Assembly (NCBI RefSeq): GCF_032191515.1 | Contig: NC_091431.1 | Location: 35,763,298 to 35,827,297, forward strand | DNA: 64,000 nt | DNA from: Phaenicophaeus curvirostris | Lineage: Eukaryota; Chordata; Aves; Cuculiformes; Cuculidae | Direction: 5' to 3' | Part shown: positions 48,342 to 60,800 of the stretch, in pieces | Layout of the letters: each line of letters starts with the position of its first letter | Position numbering within the stretch: the first letter of the stretch is position 1 | Made by a program: the position numbers and the translations under genes | Notes under the pieces: model-generated | Databases searched by the model: none | Told to the model about the DNA's origin: nothing | The model's input: only the letters and a program-made list of their open reading frames with translations

Positions 48342-51300
48342 GTTTAAAACATACTCTGCCTTTTTCTTTACATTTTTTGAGCAGCTATCCTATATGGAAT
48401 TTAATTGTGCCTGCTTTTAACTTCCCATTTCAATTCAGACAGGTTCAAATTGCAAAATTATAGCAGGCTGAATAGAATTAATCCTTTTTCAGAATGGCTA
48501 ATTAACTTAACAAAAGGCAATCTGTCAAAACCTGCAACAAGATTTGGGAAGATAATTTAAAAACAAAAAAATCCAACCAGCTGGAGACTTCAAGTTAGAA
48601 GAAGGACATGACCACCCAAACAATTTGGGATTAGGAGGGCAGAAGCTGGCCATGGTTGTAAACCAGGAGTTTTTAAAGGCATAGAGCTTTATTGGTGAGA
48701 TGCCATGAGGCTCACTCTCATAAAAATGTGCTTGCTCTACTGTGGAAAATGTATCCTCCCTCAGACTGCTCTAGGGTTGTTTTATTTCCAGGAGTAGATA
48801 AGGCATATTACCACCAGTGCCAGAGAAGAGAATCCTTTTCTTCACACCAATACCACCTGGCTGGCATTCAGTGGTGTGTCAAAGACACAGGTGTGTGCAC
48901 TCTGGTGTACCAACCTGAGGCTGCATCCATCCACCTAGTGAATGATCAAATTTCAGCATCAACTTAACCAAAAAACGGAATTTACGAGCTACTGAGAGGC
49001 CAGCCCCTAAGATGATTTTTAATCTTCATGTGGCTATGCAACAGAGATAAATACTGCCTCTTTATGATGTACTGAGTACTAGTTTCGCAGGTTAACAAGT
49101 GCAGGACAAGTGATCAAGAAGTAGAAATGCTACTTAGCAGAGGACATATTGAATAAAAAGCTCATTTTTCACAAATTATAGGCTTTTTATTGCTGGTAAT
49201 GCAGACAAGATTAAAGTGAAGTCTATATTTCAGAAATAGGAAGACCAAATGATTTTAAACCTTTTTTATAATGACCTGCCTGAGAGCGAAGAATCAATTT
49301 CTTTTACAGCAAGAATCTGTTAATACCACAGAAGTTAGGACCATAAGATAGGAAGGAAAAGAAAGAATAGATCAGAATCTTTCTTCTGACTAATTGCAGA
49401 GCCTGCTGTCATTACCACTATACTGTTTTTTAAGCAAAGCAATGATTTAAAAAAAAAGAAAAACATGCCTACATTTTCGAAATTATTATAAGCAGTGTAG
49501 TTGCAATGTTTTGCAAACAGGCTTTGTACCAACAAAGTATAGGTGGTACATTTCTTGCAGAAAGGTAGCCCACTTAGACTTCTGTGACACTGAAAATAAT
49601 CCCTACTACAGTACCTTAAAACTCACTTTCCCTATTGCCAGTATGGCAGTACAGACCAAAAATGGCAGTACCCAAAGCTAGTTTATTTGATAACCGTCTC
49701 TGCAATGGTGATGCTGTAGTCCCATTTTTAAAGTTGTGATACTGATCTTCACACTGAAGCACTGGAAGTTTGACAACTATTTTATCTTTTTTCAGATGTT
49801 AGAGAAGATAGGGGCAGAGCCTGCAGTGTAGCTTGCAGTATGTTGTGCAAGCCAGAGCTCAGACATCTTGCACCAAGAAGTTACTGCAGGTAGACACTGC
49901 CTGCAACCTTTGACTCTAGTGGTTTCAATGGGTGCCTTGCACCAGGAAGAACCAGATTGTGCTCATCCTGATGCCTCAGTAGACACCTAGTCACAATCAG
50001 GGCATGCTAGACTTCTTCCGTAATACAAAAGGGTACCAGGAAAGCAGACTGTTAGATGTTATTCATTGCCTGATTCCCTAAACCGCATTTCCTCCAGATT
50101 TTTCATTATTTTCAAACTGATCTAATTCCACTGTCTCAAATAAAATCAATTAGTATTCTGTATCTGCTTCACATTACTCTGCATCATTCATTGTTTACCA
50201 TTTTGAAGGAGAAATCAAGTCTTATTAAGGGAAGGTGAAATAAGAAAATCCTAGGTCCACAGACCTCTACTGACGCCACCACATGGGACATATCTAAGAC
50301 ATATAAAACCAGCCTTCCAAGAAAGAGCAATAAAGAACTGAACAGGTTATTTCCACAGCATTATGATCTAAGCAGAAAGCCAATGAAACGCTACTAGCAG
50401 CATCTCAGAACTAATGACCTTTATGCTACATTCCGCAGGATAATTTTTTTAAGACATGAATTTTTATTAAATAATAGGTTTTACAGAAATTTTCTACTGC
50501 CTTATTTAATTACCTTATTCTGCTTGCTATAAGAGGTAAGGCAGACCCAGAACATCAAAAATTGTGTATAGCAGTGAAAACTGTCCTTAGGATATTCAAA
50601 GGACTAGTCTATCAAAAGGATACCTATGTCCTTGTGTTGAGTAAATAAAGCAGGATTGCAGTGGCTCTTTCCACTCATCTTAAAGATCCAGAAAAAGCTA
50701 TACAGAGGCATGACACTCTGCAAGGTTCCTTTTAACTTTACCACATATTCATCTCTTTTCAGAAACACTAAAACAGGTGTTCAATCACAACACTACAACC
50801 AAACTGAACACTAAGGATGTAAAAGCTGACTGGTGGCCAGAATGAATCCATCTCAGGCATATATTTCTATTTATTTCCTTTGAGTCTGCATTTCTAAAAG
50901 TTCCCTAAAAAAAAAGAATATTAAAATAAATCTGTAAACCTCCAAATGCTAATCATTAAGATACCACTGGAAACATGCAAATGTCTTGCTAACTTAAAAC
51001 AACTATTAAGCAAGTATAGCATTTCTATGAAATAAACAAACCTTTTAATAAATACAGCACCTAACAACATTCTGTTAGCAAAGAAAATACCTTCATGCTC
51101 TAGAAAAGACACTCATTTCCTTCCAAGCCTAGGGGGCTGTGTTTTGCAGAAAGAATGAAGAAATTTTAAGAGACAGACAAGAAAAAGTTATCAGTTGCTT
51201 AGAATATGAATTATTTGTGGAAATAATATACTTTGAGCAAAATGATTTATCAAAACATCACTAATTTACTGGTTTCTATAGGGAGCAGGACATGCAGTGG

Positions 51301-52523
51301 CTGAAGATCTGTAATGGGCCTGCAGGCAAAATGCACAAGAAGTTCTTTTGAAATACAATTTAATTTTTCCTTAGAAATTTTCATGCTTCTCAGAAATTTA
51401 TCATGAGTAGATATTATGCCCAAAACTATTATACATCACTAAGAATTTCACAGCCAGCAATAATGGAGCAGTAGGGGATAGGAACATACTTGAACTTTTA
51501 GTTTTGGTTTACCCTGTCTGCTAGGATCACAAGACCCACAACACTGAAAAAGAGTGGACTTACACTGATGTCAATAGAGATTTGACCATATACAACTCCT
51601 CTGGGTGTGGCACAAAGCATACAACAGCAATGTTTAGGAGAAGAAGTTCTCCAGGAAGAAGAAAAGGTGATTAAATTGAATAATGAACTATGAGAGCCTG
51701 CGTTCCCTTCCTATTTTGTCCTTAATACACCAGAAGCCACCAAATAGCAGCACACCTCTGGGTGAAATTTGATGCAGAAATGTTTCAAGGTCACAGCATA
51801 TCATGTATATTCTTTGCACCACTTTATACAGTCTATTTTCCTGTGTCTAACTAGCTGAGATACAAAAAAATATATAATTAAATAAATGTATAATTTGTCA
51901 TCTACACTTTGAAGACAAGCCAAAGCTACTATAATGGCAAATAGTTCAGATAACGAAGGAAAGGAAAGAAATGACCCTCTACTGCTTTTTCTTACTCTGC
52001 GGATGCACCAAGTATTTCTTTCTGAGCTATCACATCATTTCACAAGCACTAGTTCTAATACAAAATTCAAGAAGGAAAGGACACGAGCAACATGAAACAA
52101 AAAATAAGGGAGAGGTATGCAAGGAAATTTTTAAAAGTTAAAGAAGGGGTACATAATTAAAAACTATGGAAAATAAAGACCAATGAAAAGAAAAGTTGCA
52201 AAGCTGGAAGTGTGGGAAGAAAAAGAAAGAGAAGAAAGTTTCAATATAACAAAGCTTATGTACTAAATGTTTTATCTTTGTCAATTCCCCTCTATATGCA
52301 TACAGTACTTTAAAAGTCGCAAAAGGAAATAAGGAAATAGAAGTTCTATGAACTTGCTTTCTTAGTTTTTTTTTAAGAGCAGATAAATGCTGTTAACAGA
52401 CCTCTTTTCAGTGTTTCAAAATGAATAAATTTGCACATTTCCTGCCAATTTATTTTTTATGATGATGTCTCTCTCTTGTCTTTTAAACGTTTTCCTTAAA
52501 AATCTGTTCATGATTTTTGCCCA

Positions 52524-52577
52524 CTGAAATTTGCCTTCTGAAATTTTGCATTCTGAAATTTCACCTTCTGAAATTTC
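52524..52577. repeat. Degenerate 14-15 bp tandem repeat, four units
   Basis: CTGAAATTT recurs at 52524, 52538, 52553 and 52567 with spacings of 14, 15 and 14, joined by variable TGCCTT/CACCTT segments. On the minus strand it reads as an ISEG(K/E)-type peptide repeat inside an unrecognised 122-codon frame. That frame has no other support as a gene. Confidence 0.85.
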
Positions 52578-55528
52578 CCCAGTGACTTGCAAATCAGGCA
52601 AAATATCGCTGATTTGGTAGCTCCTTATACAAGGCCCAGAACGCAACATGTTAACATCACTCTTTCTGGAAGAAGAGTTTATTAGCCAGCCCACTCTCCC
52701 CTGCATCTCCAATGAGGCGATATGATTAACAAAAGCAGAGATGAAGCTTTTGGCAGGTGGCTGGAGAGAGTTGTAAGGTGCCACTTGGCTTTCTTAGCTT
52801 GTGACCTTCATTCACATGGCAGTGAAAAACAAAACCACATCTTTGACACAATGGAATTAAGAACCTTGCATTCCACCAGGTAAGGGAGAGGAACAAAAGA
52901 ACAATACTTGTTTTGCATCCCCAGTAATTAGTCCTGGAGGATTTCTCCAACTGTTAGTGTTGGCAAAGGGAGCCTACGAAAAGAGCCACCACTCTTCCTA
53001 TGCATACCGACTGTGGAGCCTGCTTCCTGCTTGAAATTCAAATAAGCACAGCTCTGACCTTTACTGTCACATTTTATATTTTGTAGACAGTTTACAAGTC
53101 CTCTCCACCATGCAGGTCATGTTTTATTTTGAACAGAAATACTCTCCTAGGTGTTAGATGCTAGTTAATGATTACACTGAAACAATTCTAATTAGGCTCT
53201 GTTGTTACATGCTGCCCTTTGGGGGCTACTGGTGTTGTCACATAAAGAATTTTGTAAAAAAATAATTGGCCTGAGATCTTCGTTACCCTTTTTTTTTTTA
53301 TATAATATTGATCTATTCTGCACATGATCATCAGAAATACTGTGCAAAACTTTTAGCAATGGCTCCTCCCTGTCACCTCACAGTTCCAAAAAGAGTGGAA
53401 AAGTGGGAAGACATAAGAGCAGCCTGACATTTGTGAAATTTGTTAACTATGATCTGAGGGGAGAAATCTGCATTGTGTTCACTTCCTAACACACTGTCCT
53501 GTCATTTCGCTATGAACTTAGTTCATGGTGCAGCCAGGAGAGGCTTGCAGCCAGAGGACACCTTGCTATACATCATGGACGAGTGGTATGACTGGGATTA
53601 TGGAAAGTTGGAGGGAATTTGAATCTGGAGAAGAACTGGAAAACAGGACAGAGAAGAGTACAGCAAGCATCAATTGAAGAAATGCAAATGTGGTAGAAAT
53701 GGTTTCACTTCAACCTTGCATTTAGCAAGGGACATTAATGTCATATGTTAGAGTGCTAGAAGGGAATCTCAGACATTTTTCTCTCTCAAACATGCCTTCT
53801 TTCAGAAGATGTCATGCATATGCCACTTGTGTCTGTGTAGCTTACATTTTTAAAATGTGAAGTGGTTTTGGATTTGGGGGGGTGGTGAGGGGACATACCA
53901 AAGAAATCCAAGTCTGAATCAGAGAAAATCAAACCACAGTGTTACAATAGTGACACTCAAGATCTAAGAAGCCCAAAATCAATCAGACTGAAAAATTCAG
54001 ATATACTCTCCAAAGATTTTAGCAGACCCTAAAACGCTGACAAAAAAAAACTTGTTTCATTAGTAATTGTTTCCTCTCTCCTTATTTCTGAAATAGTGAC
54101 AGATAGCCAGGGTGGTAAGCAAAATGTTATTAGTTCAGGCAGCTGAAGCATAGCGTTTCACCTGCTGGCAGTGATGGCTACCACAAAGTTATCAGGACAA
54201 ATTCTGTAGTATTTGTATACCAGTAAATCCATAATCATTATATTCATGGGAATAGATTTCCAGTTCGCACTCTAGATACAGGGTTGAATTGGCCCATCCC
54301 CTGCAAGTGTCATCTTGGCCGCTACAACTACTACCAACCTACAGCCACACCAAGACATTACTAATACCTTTATCACTACCTAAATGAAGCATTAATAATT
54401 CAATTTCCATTTAGAAAAACAGGAAATTATTCATTCCATCAGCCCTCACCATCAATAACAGAAGTAAATCTAGCTATCTTGTTATCCAATTGCAAAGTGT
54501 ACAAACAGAACTGCCCATTGTTGACAATAAAAATTTGATAAATGAGGAAACAGGAAGGATAAACCAAGGATGTATGGAGTGGCTGCTTTATAGTTACCAC
54601 AAAAATTGACCCAGATGGAAATGGTTTACCCTGCTTATACCTCAACGTATTTTCTTTTAGTCTCAACAAGAAACTGATCCCAGCTGTGCTGGATGTCTAC
54701 CATGGAAGTAAACCTTCTGTTCTTGTCTTTGTTTACGGTATTAAATCAAGCTAAGTATCGAAGTTCCTAAAAATTTCTGTAATCCCCTGTTGTTTTTTGT
54801 ATCAGAAATCAAGTGATAACTGTAGGGATCAATTAACAATATACAAATAACAAAACATTTACTTACTAGGGGTATTAGAGCATGCTGTGATTTTACTTAT
54901 GTTCAGAAAAAACTGTTGTTGGTTTCAGTGTAGACTCAACTTGATGTTTACGAGTGTAGTCTAAACTATCTATAGCTACCCAGCAGAGTTTGTATTCATA
55001 TGGTATATTTTCTGTATCAAACATAAGACTTAGCAAAAAAATAGGATCCAGCTATTGTAAACCACAAACAATACTGGAATTGGATGTCCAGGACCCAAGA
55101 GTCAGCTGCTTTGCCTACTGAAAGGTGTTCTAGGTCCGACGATTTCCACCTGACTATTCATCACCCGTTCACTCAGAAGATGGTGGTTCCTAGCAATATA
55201 TCACAATTTAGTGTTCAACTAAAATCATCTGGATGCTGGCTCAGGTTATGCTCTGATAAATTACACAACCAGCATAATTCTCCAGGAGAGGAGCCAACTC
55301 TTTTTTTACCAGGCAATAACCAGTCTCCAGTGAGATCAAATTGTATCAATCATGCGGCTAAGCAGCAACATAGCCTAAGCAAAGCCAGACTTGCTGCTGG
55401 GGTGTGACACAACCCAGTGCCTCCAAGAACCTCAGAAATGGCCCAGGCACCTTCTGACAAAAGCATCCAGATCTATAAAAGCATCTGGAAGTCCAGAAGA
55501 CAAGCTAGTGCTGGCTTCACTTCACGGG

Positions 55529-55987
55529 TGTCAAGGATGCTTTGCCAAAAGGATAGGACAAGGAAAAGGTGTTGATGCTGTGAAAAGGCCAAACTCAATA
55601 ATCCATGCCAATTTGATTATTAAGGAGATATAGCTTTAATAAATAACAACACCAGACACACAGGGAATCATTTCACCTAATGTGTGTCCATTGAGGCTGG
55701 TTACAGGAATTTCATACTGGTTAAAGATACATATTCATAGAGATTCTGAGAAACACTGGTTACATATTCTGGCAGGTATTGGTTAAACATACATAAAACT
55801 AATTATCATACCTCATCACCCACTTTTGAACGTACATCACAGTTCCTCTGTCTCTTCAGAATCCTCTGATGCTTTTTATCTTATCTCCTTCCTCACTGTG
55901 TCCTCTTGGTGAGCTCAGGTCTGTCCTTTGTTCCTGCTGGGGGACTGACCTTGTTTCAACTAGTTAACAAGCTAAACTCCTGTTACA
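55529..55987 (-). mobile_element. Possible ERV-type LTR (minus), boundaries uncertain
   Basis: Read on the minus strand, this segment can start TGTAACAGG (at 55987) and end CCTTGACA (at 55529). It has an ATTAAA signal at 55635-55640 followed by a T-rich stretch, and a TATA-like GATAAAAAG near 55876-55886, an order that fits U3-R-U5. Against it: the flanks show no matching 4-6 bp duplication and I see no adjoining gag/pol/env or primer-binding site. The overall look recalls avian retroviral LTRs, but this is an impression without a database comparison. Confidence 0.35.
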
Positions 55988-57007
55988 ATCAGATTCTTTA
56001 TTACTGCAAGCTGGCCAAGATTTGATTATTATTATACTTATTATTCTTAATACTTTATTCCTTCCTTCAGTGTCACTGGTAAAAGACTTAAGAAAAAAAA
56101 GGGGGATTTCTAGTATTCATTTTGCAGGTAATAAAGTATTGCTGTTTCCAAAGGAGCAGCGCAAGGTCAGTGTCTGACTGCACCACATGAAGCCTAGATA
56201 ACTCTTATGGAAGAGGCCAGCCTGACCGAGGGAACAGTAGTGTGCCCTATGAAAATAGCTGGGAGTCTTTGTAATAACAGAGCTTAGGTGGCAGGGTGAG
56301 GGGGGTGTACTGTCCACCAAACACATGCTCCGGATGGTGTTATTGTGCTGATAAAATTGTTTGCTGAAAGAGCAAACCAAACATTTTTAAACATTTAAAC
56401 ATAATTCATGTATGAAATATTCATCTCTCTAAAAAAATCCATTATAAAATAGTAAACAAAATAAAAACAAATAATTGAATGCAAATAAAACAGCAAATGA
56501 TAAAGGCAAAATCAAAAAAAAAAAGGCACAAGTTTCAGGTTGTCTTTGTGAAATTACATATTGGTAGGGGAAAACAGTTAAAAATACACAGACTACCACA
56601 CTCCCCACTAGCACGAAATGCATAGCAGCACACAAGCACTAATACTTCTTGACCACTTCCCTAACACACAGCCTGACTGAGCAATACATGTAGCTCTTAC
56701 AGATGTCTGTGCTAGATGAAAGTACTTCTGGGCTAGATCAGCGAGTCCTAGGACCATTTCGCTCAGTGCTGGTTGACACAAATATTTTGCTTCTACAGCT
56801 ACCAGCAGGCCCCAATTTGCTCCAGTATGGCTATTCACTCTGATGGTCAGAGTCAGATGGAGAAGAGCTAGCTGCATTTTAAATTCCTTTTCCTTTCCTC
56901 TTACCCAGAGATCCTGGATAATTTTTCTTCAGCAGCTTCTTTAAATTTCATCTGAGACTCAAACCATTCCTGGGAAATAGTGAATGAGGCACAGTAGGAA
57001 GGAGACT

Positions 57008-57061
57008 AGTAGGAAGGATCTAGTGGGTCCTTTCCAACCTAGTGATTCTATGATTCTATGA
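57008..57061 (+). mobile_element. CR1 3'-tail stub (plus)
   Basis: The plus strand has GGATCTAGTGGGTCCTTTCCAACCTAGTGATTCTATGATTCTATGA, the last 45 or so bases of a CR1 3' UTR with two copies of the ATTCTATG tail unit. This is an extremely 5'-truncated insertion, or the remnant of one. Confidence 0.88.
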
Positions 57062-57422
57062 GAGCAAGGCATAAAGAGGAGGCATTAGATGGGGACAAGA
57101 AGGTAAATACTTTATTTCAAGAATAAATGGAATATTAATATTTCTATAACATTTCTATTAACTTTATTGGCTGCAAACATTTTTACAAGCAAGAGAAATA
57201 CTGGACTTCTCCATGGAAATCAGGAGATAATTGCATGAGTTGTCGTTAAAGGACAAGAGAACCACTCTGTCAAGCCCATGCAGTATCTAGCATGGCATAT
57301 TTAATACAAATGTGGACACTGTGGACGCTGACTGAACAAGTCAGATAGCAGAAACGGGACTGACATAGACTCATCAAAAAAAAAGAAGAAAATATTAAAG
57401 AAAAAATTGGAACCAACAGCAT
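57062..57422. other. Unique spacer
   Basis: About 360 bp between the CR1 stub and the solo LTR. Nothing recognisable was seen. Confidence 0.5.
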
Positions 57423-57653
57423 TGTGAGGGCCATCATGACAGGATGTAGGGGGGTTGGGCAAAGCTAACAAGCAGACGGCAGATAAAGAGAAGTGGGGGG
57501 ACTAGAAACTGTTCATGCCAGACACCTCCTGGGATGAGAAATCACATCCTGGAGCAAAAACAATGTACAGATAAGAGCTTGCTGCATATGCAGCATGGAA
57601 TCTGTCAGAATGTAACAGGAACTTTAAATACACTGAATGTACCCCTAGACCAG

Positions 57654-57703
57654 CCAATGAGATTGCAACTAATAATTTTGTATGTACTTGCTTTTACTAT
57701 AAA
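57654..57703 (+). promoter_or_regulatory. LTR core promoter: CCAAT box and TATA box
   Basis: CCAAT at 57654-57658 lies 40 bp before TATAAA at 57698-57703, standard pol II spacing, within the U3-like part of the solo LTR. Transcription would start near 57730, rightward. Whether it is active is unknown. Confidence 0.55.
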
Positions 57704-57791
57704 TGTAACCTCACAAATGCAACCGGGGTCGCTATCCTGTGTGAAGCGGCCCTGGCCAGCCAGTCTGTTTTTTTAACCTCTTGCACAGGAA

Positions 57792-57797
57792 AATAAA
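57792..57797 (+). terminator. LTR poly(A) signal AATAAA
   Basis: AATAAA lies about 90 bp after the TATA box and is followed within about 20 bp by a TGTACTTTATTTTTGT stretch, the usual downstream T/GT-rich element. The close spacing implies a short R region. Confidence 0.6.
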
Positions 57798-57863
57798 TGT
57801 TGTACTTTATTTTTGTACCCGCTTGCCATGCCCGTGTCATTCTTAGATTCTGGACCCTTTACA

Positions 57864-60800
57864 AGCACAAAAGAAATAGTTTAAATATTAGAAAGAAAGG
57901 AAAATTAGGCAAGATACTGGTGTGAGTCATCTGTCACAATTCTATTGATGCATTAACGTGACTAGCTAGAAAACAGTGATGTCATTTTACACTCTGCAAA
58001 AACTATAGCATGCCACATCTATCCCGTGTAGGTGCTGCATGGCTGGGAGAGGCAAGAAGTTGTTGAGCATATTGAATACGTTATCAAATTACAGCCCTGC
58101 TATTACTGAGTCTGTTCAGAGTGGAGGGCTATCTATTCAAAATTAACATTTTAAGATATTCAGTCTTATTCAGGGAAACACATCTCTACGTCTTTAACAA
58201 GACTGTTCACTAGAATATCTCTTTATTCATGCTTGTTTCCCCACAATGAATATAGAATGTATTAATTTGTTAAGAAACACCAATAAAATCTCTTGACATT
58301 TTCCAGCATTTATCATCTAAAAAAATACATTATTGTTCAGCTTTTAACTTTATTTAGATTTATAATCTTGAAAGGAAGTTAAATCCTCAAATCCAAAAAT
58401 CATTATTTTTTATTCTCTCTTCTGTTCCTCTTCCTTCTATTCTGTCATTTATTTTTGCTCTTTGCCAAATGTAGATTATTTCTAATCTCTTTGGCTAGCA
58501 CCAGTTACCTTCTGCTCAAACCTTTCCTACCTACCAGCTCCATGTACATTCCTCCTTCTTTGCTCTCCTGACAAAGACAAGCACTGACTTAAGCAGCCTT
58601 GGCAAGCTGCTAATGCTCTGGATTAGTGTGTTCTGCCTTGAGAAAAATCAGGTTCTCTGCCTTTTGGGGATAGCACAGCCATCGGGTTTAATTTCATTTT
58701 CTGATATTTTAACAGTCATGTCAGGACTCACACAGACAACTGAGAATGAAACGCCTTTTTGACAACAGTCTTCAGCACATCCCAGGAAAGGATGTGTATT
58801 TGATTTTATATGAAAAAGAGGAAGTCTGAGGCTATAAAACATCTAGATGATAAGACTAAACCAAACATCTAAGTGATGGATCTCAAACATAACTGGATAT
58901 GCACTTTATACACTTCACAGTGCTTTCTTTTATTATTTTCCATTTTAGTCACATTCTACAAGACAATTTAATCCAATGCATTTGTCAAGAGTAAAATCAG
59001 TATTCTTTTATCTTTCTAAAATGCAAATGTATAGTAAAGCTAAAGGAAATTAATTATATCATCTCAAGAATAACAACACAAAAAAAAAAAAGAAGGAAAG
59101 GAGAAATTCTTACAGCTTAGGGGCCTATTTCTATGTCAGTTAGTTTTAGGAGTCCATCTACACATCTCAAATATTGATGCAGTATAAACAAAAAGTGCTT
59201 CTGCTTCATTTCAAAACTGGTCAGATTAGTGCTCTTTTTTTTCTCCTTCCATCAGAAAATGAGTTGTACTTCAGGCTGTGCACAGACTGGGAAAGTAGGA
59301 AGAAGATTTAAAAAAAGTCTGAGCTGCTGAAGCAAAAAAATGTTCCCACATAAACAGCTTTTTCCCAAGTGGGTGAACAGTTTCTATTTTATCCTCTGTC
59401 TCATAAGGCTTCAGGGTTTTCTGAATAAATAATAATATACGTAAACAACAGTGCAAATAGGTAGAGTAACCAGTGAGAATACAAATGGATTGAGATTCCT
59501 GGATCAAAATTTTTGTCTCAGAAAATCTCTGCACCCTTTTCCCTGAAATGCACATTCACACAGTGCGTTTTCTTCCCATAGGTCCAGGAAGTCCCTCCCA
59601 GTCACAACACAATACTAAAATTAACTGATAAAAAGCAGATGCAAGAGCATTACGTGTAATGAGTGCTTTCAACACTCACTATCCTCGAGCAGCTGAAAAA
59701 AACATGCAAAACAGATTGTGACACAAAATTACATAAAAGTGGCAGTACTAAGTAGTTTCTGGATTTTGGCACCTTATGACAAGAAAAATGTGTGCTTTAA
59801 TGGATTGATTTAATAGGCTTGCAAATCAAATGCACTGAAGTCAAAGGCAAAGCACTCAACAACCTCAGTAAGTTGTAACAGACTCTATAAATAAGACTAA
59901 GGGACTCAAGTGTTCAAAATAGAACAATTTTGGAACATGCACCAAGGTCTGAGGGTAAAGACTGCATAACTGACATTCTTGGATTTTTGGAGAGGGGAGG
60001 AGGGAATAAAAAGACAAAAAGAAAAAATATCTAAGAAGCTAGGTTCAAAAAATCAGACACACCAATGCAATTAATCACTGCATATGATTGATGCTAGCAG
60101 GACACTTCCGTGGGCAATTCTCTACATGGAATGAAGTCTTGTGGAGTTTCACAGGTACCTACTAGTAAAATTACAAGTGGAGTTTAACAGGTACTTACTA
60201 GTAAAATTACAGAAGTAAAAACCAAAGGTTCAGCAGGAAAACAAACTTCTGTGCTTTGAATTGCAACCTCTCTTAAGAATATCAATACTAGGAAATAATA
60301 TTTTTTTTTACAAGGTATATGTAAATGAAAAAATAAATGAAAACAAGAAATACACATTTATTAACCAAGTTCTTCTCTTCATGCTTTGAAAAAGCTTCAA
60401 TTTACTATCACAGTGGTTTGTTGTGTGACAACTTAAACCAGAATGTGGATGAACTGGGAGATTATCATTAGCTGCTGATGCCCCACACATGTAAAATTTA
60501 AACATGTTCCCTGTTAAAATTTCCTTTCCTTGGAGCAATGGACTACACAGGTTAGACTGTGAGATGTCCTGTGTTTAGAGGGTCAGATTTGCTGTGATGC
60601 ATATTTCCCTGATGACAGTGATGGGGGAAGGGCTGGTATGAGGTGCTGGAGTGTCCCCTGGCACAAAAATTTGATGCGAAATTAGGTTTAGAAATAGTGA
60701 CAAAGAGTTGATGCCCAATTAGGTTTAGATAAAGCTCTTCTCTGTAAACCTCAATTATCTGTGATGCCTTATGACATTCAGCGTTTACAAAGTATAATTA

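Larger units (their letters stand above)
48342..57005. other. Unique sequence with short repeats and one LTR-like candidate
   Basis: About 8.7 kb. It holds a degenerate repeat at 52524-52577 and the LTR-like segment at about 55529-55987, each listed separately. Open frames up to 122 codons (52416-52784, minus) are not recognised. No host gene, RNA gene or further CR1 was seen. Confidence 0.55.
57423..57863 (+). mobile_element. Probable solo LTR of an endogenous retrovirus (plus)
   Basis: The 441-bp segment starts TGTGAGGG and ends CCCTTTACA, giving the TG..CA ends and a short imperfect inverted repeat typical of LTRs. It is flanked by AGCAT on the left and AGCAC on the right, a possible 5-bp target-site duplication with one mismatch. 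Inside, in the correct order, are CCAAT (57654-57658), TATAAA (57698-57703) and the poly(A) signal AATAAA (57792-57797), followed by a T/G-rich stretch. No internal retroviral genes lie on either side, so it is probably a solo LTR left by recombination between two LTRs. The family is not determined. A 5-bp duplication would fit ERVL-like or other class III elements. Confidence 0.72.

Noticed and set aside
55084..55407. A 107-codon plus-strand frame, possible retroviral internal remnant
   Set aside because: No gag, pol or env motif is recognisable, and the length is within chance for 64 kb.
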